In this document: positions 6,982 to 11,860 of the stretch, piece after piece
How positions within the stretch are numbered: position 1 is the first letter of the stretch
How the letters are laid out: each line of letters starts with the position of its first letter
Origin: Syntrophaceae bacterium UBA2208
GTDB taxonomy: Bacteria > Desulfobacterota > BSN033 > UBA1163
Assembly (NCBI GenBank): GCA_002327885.1
Contig: DCUS01000002.1
Coordinates: 15,398 to 27,257, forward strand
Reading direction: 5' to 3'
Length of the DNA: 11,860 nt
Position numbers and translations under genes: made by a program
The notes under the pieces: generated by a model
The model's database searches: none
Seen by the model: only the letters and a program-made list of their open reading frames with translations
Told to the model about the DNA's origin: nothing

Positions 6982-7404
6982 TTATGCGTTCCAAAGTTGT
7001 TTCATTGGATTTGGCCCCATCTTCTTTAGGTCATCGACCATCTTGGTTACCGTGTCCGCGAATAGTTTCCCTTCGCTGGCACTGATCCATTTGAGCCAGA
7101 TGCGATTTTCTGTAAAACCCATCTGTTCAAGGATACCCTTTAAAATGGCAACCCTTCTTCGAGCTTTATAATTCCCTGTTTGATAATGACAATCTCCCGG
7201 ATGACAGCCTCCAATCAATACCCCGTCCGCTCCATCAATGAGGGCTTTTAGCACATAAATAGCGTCTACAGCCCCCGAGCACATCAAATGGATAATGCGG
7301 ATGTTGGGCGGATATTGTTGCCGAGTGGTTCCGGCAAGGTCTGCTCCAGTATAGGTGCACCAGTGACATAAAAAAGCCACAATCCTCGGTTCAAAATCAG
7401 CCAT
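6982..7404 (-). CDS. mvhD: MvhD/FlpD-like [2Fe-2S] electron-transfer subunit
   Basis: This 140-residue protein matches the MvhD/FrhD-like 'hydrogenase iron-sulfur subunit' family. Visible hallmarks are FLCHWCTYTGADLAG (C13, C16), IIHLMCSGAVD (C42) and GGCHPGDCHYQTGNYKARRR (C67, C72). The five cysteines are those expected for the [2Fe-2S] site. All are encoded by Cys codons, with no in-frame TGA as in selenocysteine versions. In methanogens the protein carries electrons from a hydrogenase or formate dehydrogenase into HdrA. Here it follows the double HdrA and precedes the FrhB-like gene, so it probably bridges these two. GGAGG sits eight bases before the ATG. The symbol is by family; no Mvh hydrogenase is present. 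Confidence 0.9.
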   Translation of the reverse strand: MADFEPRIVAFLCHWCTYTGADLAGTTRQQYPPNIRIIHLMCSGAVDAIYVLKALIDGADGVLIGGCHPGDCHYQTGNYKARRRVAILKGILEQMGFTENRIWLKWISASEGKLFADTVTKMVDDLKKMGPNPMKQLWNA

Positions 7405-7417
7405 CTCTTTAACCTCC

Positions 7418-7648
7418 GTTAGTCGTAAGTCGCGAGGCGTTAGGGGTTTATAAACTAATTAATGTCTGTTTATAAATTGCCCACTCAACCAGAATCGTCA
7501 TTCCGGTGAAAGCCGGAATCCAGTACTTTCAAGACCTTCTGGATGCCGGATCAAGTCCGGCATGACGGAAAGGGCTATTTATGGACAGACACTAATTAGT
7601 CTTTGATCTCTTTCGCCTTACGCCTACCCCCTGACGCCTTACGTTCTA
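7418..7648. repeat. Outer 'CGTAAGGCG' type inverted repeat flanking the MITE
   Basis: The 244-base hdrA-mvhD gap holds, outside the MITE, a left segment at about 7422-7446 (GTCGTAAGTCGCGAGGCGTT) and a right segment at about 7613-7643 (CGCCTTACGCCTACCCCCTG). They are imperfect reverse complements. They look like a second repeat family split by the MITE, or the two arms of a larger palindromic unit. No gene or promoter was seen in the gap. Confidence 0.4.
7454..7600. mobile_element. 147-base MITE-like element with terminal inverted repeats and two internal hairpins
   Basis: The ends at 7454-7482 and 7572-7600 are inverted repeats of 29 bases that match at 25 positions, starting ACTAATTA and closing TAATTAGT. 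Inside are two further complementary arms (7496-7523 and 7539-7567). Each is itself a perfect hairpin: ATTCCGG/CCGGAAT at 7500-7519, and ATGCCGGA/TCCGGCAT at 7543-7563. The element has no coding capacity. Nested palindromes and matched ends indicate a non-autonomous transposable element or REP-like derivative. No clear target-site duplication was found. Confidence 0.65.
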
Positions 7649-10600
7649 TTAGTCGATGACCGCATCTAAGGCGGCCAGATTCAATTCTTTTTCAAAGTTC
7701 CTTTGCTGAGAGGCAGCGTTCCTGCAAGCAATCACGCAGGACCCGCACCCCTGACAGAGCGATCCAATCACTTCTGCCTTCCCCTCCTCCTCATTAATAA
7801 CCCTTGCTCCATAAGGGCATACCGTCACACAGAGGCCGCAGCCACAGCATAGCCTTTTAATCACGTAAGCTAAGTGGGCCTTTTCCTCGATCGCTTCTTT
7901 GGACAAAAGCGCACCCGCCCGGGCTGCTGCCGCATTCCCCTGAGAGATTGCGTCTTCAATAAAATTAGGCGAATGGCAAAGGCCGCAAAAGAATTTTCCA
8001 CGATCCACCGAATCAAGGGGAGCGGATTTGGGATTGGCCTCCATGAAAAAACCATCCGGATTGAGATCCACATCGAAGATCTCTGCCAACGCCTTATGGT
8101 CATTCGGTTCAATTCCAGTGCTGAGGACGACACGATCGGGTGACAGGGTGACAGAATGATTCATTGCAGGATCAAACACGGAAACTTGAAGATTTCCACC
8201 CTCAAGAGCAACCTCCGGTTTATTTTCCAGGTCGTATCGAATGAAGATCACCCCTTTTTCTCTTGCTTCGTGATAATAAGTTTCATAAAACCCGTAAGTC
8301 CTCACGTCTCGGTAGAGCACATAGATTTTAATATCCGGATCTTTTTCCTTCAACTTCAGGGCATTCTTCACCGCATGGCCGCAACAGATACGACTGCAGT
8401 AGGGATGTTCTTCATCTCTGGATCCAACGCATTGAATCATCACCAACGAATGAACATCTTCCAATCCTTTATCGTTCAGATGGATCATCTTTTCCAATTG
8501 CCTCTGTGTGATCACCCGCGAATCTTCTCCATAGAGGTATCCTTTGGGAGCGATCTCCTTACCCCCGGTGGCAAGGATCAATGCTCCATGGTCAAGGATC
8601 TTTTCTTCTCGTAGAGTCGGGTCTTCGACATTCTGATGACGAATCTTTGTTTGATAATGGCCGTTCTTCTTTTCAAATCCGACAACATCCGCCTCAAAAT
8701 AGAGGTGGATGGATTTATTGACTTCCACTTGCTTGATGAGTTTATTTAAAAGGTCTTGTGGATTTGACCTCCTCAAGGTGTAGAAGGATTCTCTCAGGTT
8801 CCCCCCCAACTCTTTTCCTTTCTCGATCAAATATACTTCGTATCCCTGTTCTGCTAAATGAAGAGCGGTGGTCATGCCGGTGAGACCTCCGCCTACTACC
8901 AATCCCTTTTTATTGATTTTCTGTTTCCCTTTTCGGATCGGCTGAAATCGCTTCACTCTTTCTACTGCCATTCTGATCAGGGCCATTGCCTTCTCGGTGG
9001 CTAAATGGGGATAACTCTGATGGACAAAAGCGCATTGTTCGCGAATATTCGCATACTCAATAAGGGAGGGATTAAAACCCATCCCTTTCGCCATCTCTTC
9101 CATCGCTCCCCGAATTTCTCGATGGGAACAGCCGGCGACGACAATCCGGTTGAGTCCTTGCTCTCCGATTCTCTTTTTGATGAGATCCAAATCTTCCGGA
9201 AGGCAGGCTAAACCCACTTCTTCCACATGAACCACCTCTCTCAACAATTTTGTCCCTAAGGCGAGATCGAAAAACGATAGGCTTTTCTTCAACTCCTCGC
9301 CGCAATGGCAGAGGAACACCCCTATTTTGGGAATCTCCTCACCCAGAGCTCCTTCCATAGGATATTCTTTTTGCGGCTGGGGAAGGCGTTGGGGGGCAAG
9401 AAAGGATGCCGCCGATGCCGCAGCACTTGAGCCCTCTACGACTGTATCCGGAATATCTCTGGGGCCACGAAAAGCCCCTCCCACAAAAATACCTTTGACC
9501 GAGGTTTGGGCAGGATCAAACTCATCGGCCTGGCAAAAACCATGTTGGTTCAACTGGACGCCCATTTTCCCTGCCAGATCTTTAATCGTCTGCGGAGGTG
9601 TAAAACCGACAGAAAGAACGACCGCATCAAACTCCCGCTCTTCAAACGTACCATCCTCTTTTACATAAATAATCAAAAGATTTTTTGTCTGCTGAAGTTC
9701 TTTAATCGAAGAGATGGCACTCCGGATATATTCAATCCCGTACTCCGTCTTGGCCCTCTCATAATACCGTTCATAATCTTTTCCCATGGGCCGAATATCC
9801 ATATAGAAAAAAGTGATTCCAAGATCGGAAGATCTGTCTTTCGCAATCATGGCCTGTTTGGTGGCGTACATGCAGCAAATAGTGGAGCAGTGATCCTGAC
9901 CGCAGGAGGGATCCCTTGAGCCCACGCACTGGATAAAGGCAATTTTCTCCATCCTTTTCCCATCCGAGACCCGAACCGGCAATCCCTGCGTCGGGCTTGA
10001 CGTGGAGAGCAATCTCTCGAACTGAATGCTGGTCATTACATTTTCATATCGGCCAAAACCATACTCCCCTTTCCTCTGGGCCATGAAAGGTTCAAATCCA
10101 AATCCCAGGAGAATCGCTCCGGTCTCAATATTTTCTTGCTCTTCTTTCATATTGAGATCGATCGCTCCCGGGCTGCAGACCTTCACGCATTCCTCACATC
10201 GGATACAGGTTTTGGGATCGATCACTAAACTGTGAGGGATCGCTTGAGGAAAGGGAAGGTAGATCGCTTTTCGTTTCTCCAGACCCCCACCAAACTCCCG
10301 TTCCACCTCTACGGGACAAGCCTTGATACAGGCTCCGCAAAGGGTGCAACGTTTTGGATCGACAAATCTGGGTTTTCGAAGGACAGTGACATTAAAATCT
10401 CCCCCCGTTCCTTCAACCTTCTTCACTTCTGAATAGGGCAACAATTCAATATTGTCATGAAGATGGCATTCATAAATCGGACAGAAAGCAGGTGGCGTGG
10501 GGCTCATGAAACAGACTCCACAGGAGTTGGTTGGGAAAGTCTTATCCAAAAGCGGGAAATAGCCACCAATCGCCGGCCCCTGTTCCAAAAGGAATACCTT

Positions 10601-10702
10601 GATCCCCATCTCCGCTAAAAGAAGCGCGGATTGCATTCCCGCAATTCCTGCGCCGATCACCAATGCCGACGATTTGTCACCCCTCGTTTTCTCTTGCGCC
10701 AT
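7649..10702 (-). CDS. hdrA: Double-module HdrA-like iron-sulfur flavoprotein
   Basis: This 1017-residue protein holds two HdrA-type flavoprotein modules. Module 1 starts directly with an FAD motif GAGIAG (17-22), then a Cys-rich loop with C61 and C64, two ferredoxin sites (C119/122/125/129 and C166/169/172/176), and FIQCVGSRD...CSTICC (257-277). A canonical HdrA begins near 460 with GVFLCHCG (C465, C467), GCSHRE (C525) and NIREQCAFVH (552-561). It continues with a second FAD motif GGGLTG (604-609), MIQCVGSRD...CSRICC (755-774), and a C-terminal double [4Fe-4S] ferredoxin (CCGCGLCVTVCP at 952-963, CQGCGSCVIAC at 983-993). HdrA proteins carry the bifurcating FAD and exchange electrons with ferredoxin. 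AGAGGA precedes the ATG. It is likely the hub between the HdrB-like and MvhD-like products encoded on either side. Confidence 0.92.
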   Translation of the reverse strand: MAQEKTRGDKSSALVIGAGIAGMQSALLLAEMGIKVFLLEQGPAIGGYFPLLDKTFPTNSCGVCFMSPTPPAFCPIYECHLHDNIELLPYSEVKKVEGTGGDFNVTVLRKPRFVDPKRCTLCGACIKACPVEVEREFGGGLEKRKAIYLPFPQAIPHSLVIDPKTCIRCEECVKVCSPGAIDLNMKEEQENIETGAILLGFGFEPFMAQRKGEYGFGRYENVMTSIQFERLLSTSSPTQGLPVRVSDGKRMEKIAFIQCVGSRDPSCGQDHCSTICCMYATKQAMIAKDRSSDLGITFFYMDIRPMGKDYERYYERAKTEYGIEYIRSAISSIKELQQTKNLLIIYVKEDGTFEEREFDAVVLSVGFTPPQTIKDLAGKMGVQLNQHGFCQADEFDPAQTSVKGIFVGGAFRGPRDIPDTVVEGSSAAASAASFLAPQRLPQPQKEYPMEGALGEEIPKIGVFLCHCGEELKKSLSFFDLALGTKLLREVVHVEEVGLACLPEDLDLIKKRIGEQGLNRIVVAGCSHREIRGAMEEMAKGMGFNPSLIEYANIREQCAFVHQSYPHLATEKAMALIRMAVERVKRFQPIRKGKQKINKKGLVVGGGLTGMTTALHLAEQGYEVYLIEKGKELGGNLRESFYTLRRSNPQDLLNKLIKQVEVNKSIHLYFEADVVGFEKKNGHYQTKIRHQNVEDPTLREEKILDHGALILATGGKEIAPKGYLYGEDSRVITQRQLEKMIHLNDKGLEDVHSLVMIQCVGSRDEEHPYCSRICCGHAVKNALKLKEKDPDIKIYVLYRDVRTYGFYETYYHEAREKGVIFIRYDLENKPEVALEGGNLQVSVFDPAMNHSVTLSPDRVVLSTGIEPNDHKALAEIFDVDLNPDGFFMEANPKSAPLDSVDRGKFFCGLCHSPNFIEDAISQGNAAAARAGALLSKEAIEEKAHLAYVIKRLCCGCGLCVTVCPYGARVINEEEGKAEVIGSLCQGCGSCVIACRNAASQQRNFEKELNLAALDAVID

Positions 10703-10721
10703 TTGTCATCCTCTGAATATT

Positions 10722-10788
10722 GTTTGAGGTGAGAGGCTTGAGAGTTAAGGCAATAGATTCTGCCTCCAACCTTTAACCTCATACCTAA
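10722..10788. repeat. Imperfect inverted repeat in the hdrB-hdrA gap
   Basis: A left arm at about 10722-10747 (TTGAGGTGAGAGGCTTGAGA) and a right arm at about 10761-10788 (ending ACCTCATACCTAA) are partial reverse complements around a short centre. This differs in sequence from the repeats in the other gaps. It fills most of the 102-base gap and has no coding potential. Confidence 0.45.
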
Positions 10789-10804
10789 TACAAGTTTGAT
10801 TCCA

Positions 10805-11650
10805 TCAGGAAAGTCCTAACGACTCCAATAAATGATTAGGAGAGATCAAATGTTTCTTCCACCAGTTCTCTCTCTTTTTAACATCAAAGGCCACTCCCAT
10901 CAGTTCCGTAAAGTAAAAAATGGGGAGACCCAGGTCCTGCCTCATCTCCAGATTCATTTGGCAGAGGCCACAGGAGGTAACGATACATTGAGCCCCCGCT
11001 TCTTTTGCCATAGACACAATTTTTCCTACCAGTTCCTTCACCACATCACCATAGGTCATGGCCAGATCTGCGCCACAACAATCCGTCTTATAAGACCACT
11101 CCACGGGCTCGGCTCCGAGGCTCTTCATCAAACGATCCAGATATTGAGGGTTCTCCGGATCATCCAATTGGGTAATTTTAGGATGTCGAACTAAAGCGCA
11201 TCCATAGTAACAGGCAGGAGTTAATCCCTTCAAAGGCTTTTTCACCTTTTCTTGCACTTTCTCTAAACCGATTCGATTCAGGATCACATCCATCAAGGCT
11301 AATATCTCAAGCGAAGGCTCATAGGTAAATCCTACGATCTCTTCAATCTCTTTTCGTCCTGCCTCGTCATTTTTCAGAACATGCTCGGTCCTCTTTAAAT
11401 AGCTGAAACATCCGGCACAGGGAACAACCAGAGGTCCTGCCTGAGCAGATTGCGCTTTGGAGATATTCCTGGCCGGGAGGCAGAGAGAAAGGAGGCGGTG
11501 GAGGCTATGGGTCGCCGCCGCTCCGCAACAGTTCCAATCCTCGATCTCAACCAACTCCACCCCCAGGGTCTTAAAAACCTCATGGGTCGACAACCCGTAT
11601 TCTAAAGATGAAGAATGATCCGTACAACCCGGAAAGTAAGAGAATTTCAT
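10805..11650 (-). CDS. hdrB: HdrB-like CCG-domain protein (heterodisulfide reductase subunit B family)
   Basis: This 281-residue protein has two CCG domains. The first reads C9-x31-C41C42-x35-C78-x2-C81, and the second C151-x39-C191C192-x34-C227-x2-C230. This fits the CX31-39CCX35-36CxxC signature, which in methanogen HdrB holds the two non-cubane [4Fe-4S] clusters that cleave a disulfide. An upstream in-frame start (34 more residues) was rejected because that stretch translates repeat DNA; the ATG at 11650 has GGAGG seven bases before it. In TfrB of methanogens such a CCG domain is fused behind an iron-sulfur part like the protein at 4837-5577; here they are separate genes at opposite ends of the cluster. 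BamD-like and other Hdr-like complexes are alternatives. Bacteria normally lack CoM/CoB, so the substrate is unknown. Confidence 0.88.
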   Translation of the reverse strand: MKFSYFPGCTDHSSSLEYGLSTHEVFKTLGVELVEIEDWNCCGAAATHSLHRLLSLCLPARNISKAQSAQAGPLVVPCAGCFSYLKRTEHVLKNDEAGRKEIEEIVGFTYEPSLEILALMDVILNRIGLEKVQEKVKKPLKGLTPACYYGCALVRHPKITQLDDPENPQYLDRLMKSLGAEPVEWSYKTDCCGADLAMTYGDVVKELVGKIVSMAKEAGAQCIVTSCGLCQMNLEMRQDLGLPIFYFTELMGVAFDVKKRENWWKKHLISPNHLLESLGLS

Positions 11651-11675
11651 TCTAAAGCCTCCGTAGCCCTCCAAA

Positions 11676-11836
11676 AATTCGAAATTCGAATATCGAAATC
11701 CGAAACAAATGCAAAATCCAAATAACCAAATTTCCAAAACAACATCATCCACCCTTTAAATTTTCGATTTCGGTCATTCGACTTTGTCTCGAAATTCGTA
11801 TTTCGTGATTCGGATTTATTTCTTTTCGCATTTCTC
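11676..11836. repeat. AT-rich imperfect inverted repeat, 'GAAATTCGAA/TTTCGGATTTCG' family, upstream of hdrB
   Basis: Many copies of short words such as GAAATTCGAA, CGAAATCCGAAA and TTTCGTGATTCGGATTT fill both halves of this stretch. The left half (about 11676-11745) resembles the reverse complement of the right half (about 11755-11836). Open frames here are repeat translations. At the right edge a - strand frame reads GGDQKDF then TGA (11835-11837), which could be the end of an upstream gene, but eight codons cannot prove it. No convincing promoter for hdrB was seen. Confidence 0.55.
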
Positions 11837-11860
11837 AAAAATCCTTTTGATCTCCCCCTT

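Noticed and set aside
6982..7404. Selenocysteine in the MvhD-like protein, as in some Bam/Hdr relatives
   Set aside because: All five expected positions are Cys codons and there is no in-frame TGA.
7491..7570. CRISPR array or rho-independent terminator in the hdrA-mvhD gap
   Set aside because: The palindromes are nested rather than directly repeated with spacers, and no T-run follows on either strand; a MITE explains the terminal repeats better.
8156..8614. A 152-codon + strand frame within hdrA
   Set aside because: It is antisense to conserved HdrA motifs; no independent evidence.
3050..11650. Class II benzoyl-CoA reductase (Bam) cluster
   Set aside because: HdrA-, HdrB- and MvhD-like genes fit BamD/E/F-type subunits, but there is no BamB/BamC or NuoEFG-like gene, and the FrdA/FrdB-like pair points to a different reaction. 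Genes beyond the window could change this.
11651..11752. N-terminal extension of the HdrB-like protein by 34 residues
   Set aside because: It translates the AT-rich repeat, and the ATG at 11650 has a well-placed GGAGG and begins right at the conserved YFPGC segment.
11647..11838. A 63-codon - strand open frame at the right edge
   Set aside because: It is composed of repeat words, overlaps the hdrB start in another frame and resembles no protein.

Overview
The window looks like the chromosome of an anaerobic, energy-limited bacterium, most likely a Desulfobacterota/Syntrophia-type organism (the former Deltaproteobacteria). This rests on a six-gene set of heterodisulfide-reductase-like and fumarate-reductase-like redox proteins, on moderate GC content, and on intergenic gaps filled with short inverted repeats. 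It is an inference from gene content; there is no rRNA or other taxonomic marker in view.

Left part, + strand (7-3026). Three genes are present: a secreted periplasmic binding protein of the NMT1/THI5 (nitrate/taurine/pyrimidine-type) class, a protein with a phosphoribosyltransferase-like PRPP loop, and an ABC ATPase of the SsuB/TauB class. The first is separated from the other two by a gap holding a terminator-like stem plus T-run and a second GC-rich hairpin. No permease gene is present; it may lie to the left of the window. The last + gene converges on the first terminator-proximal - gene with only 23 bases between them.

Right part, - strand (11650 down to 3050). Six genes run in one direction: HdrB-like (CCG domain), a 1017-residue double HdrA, MvhD-like, an FrhB/FdhB-type flavo-iron-sulfur protein, an FrdB/HdrC-like protein with a [2Fe-2S] and two [4Fe-4S] sites, and a FrdA/TfrA-like flavoprotein. 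All six have a recognisable Shine-Dalgarno sequence, and three starts were moved inward on that basis. Together they resemble a thiol:fumarate reductase (TfrAB) whose TfrB is split in two (iron-sulfur part and CCG part), joined to HdrA/MvhD/FrhB electron-transfer modules. A soluble flavin-based bifurcating or confurcating complex linking an enoate/fumarate-type couple, a disulfide-like couple and ferredoxin is the natural hypothesis. There is no hydrogenase or formate dehydrogenase catalytic subunit, no NuoF and no separate HdrC in view, so donor and acceptor are unknown.

Every gap in this - strand cluster (90 to 244 bases) carries an inverted repeat, including a well-defined 147-base MITE-like element between hdrA and mvhD with imperfect 29-base terminal inverted repeats. 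No tRNA, rRNA, CRISPR array, transposase gene or prophage was seen.
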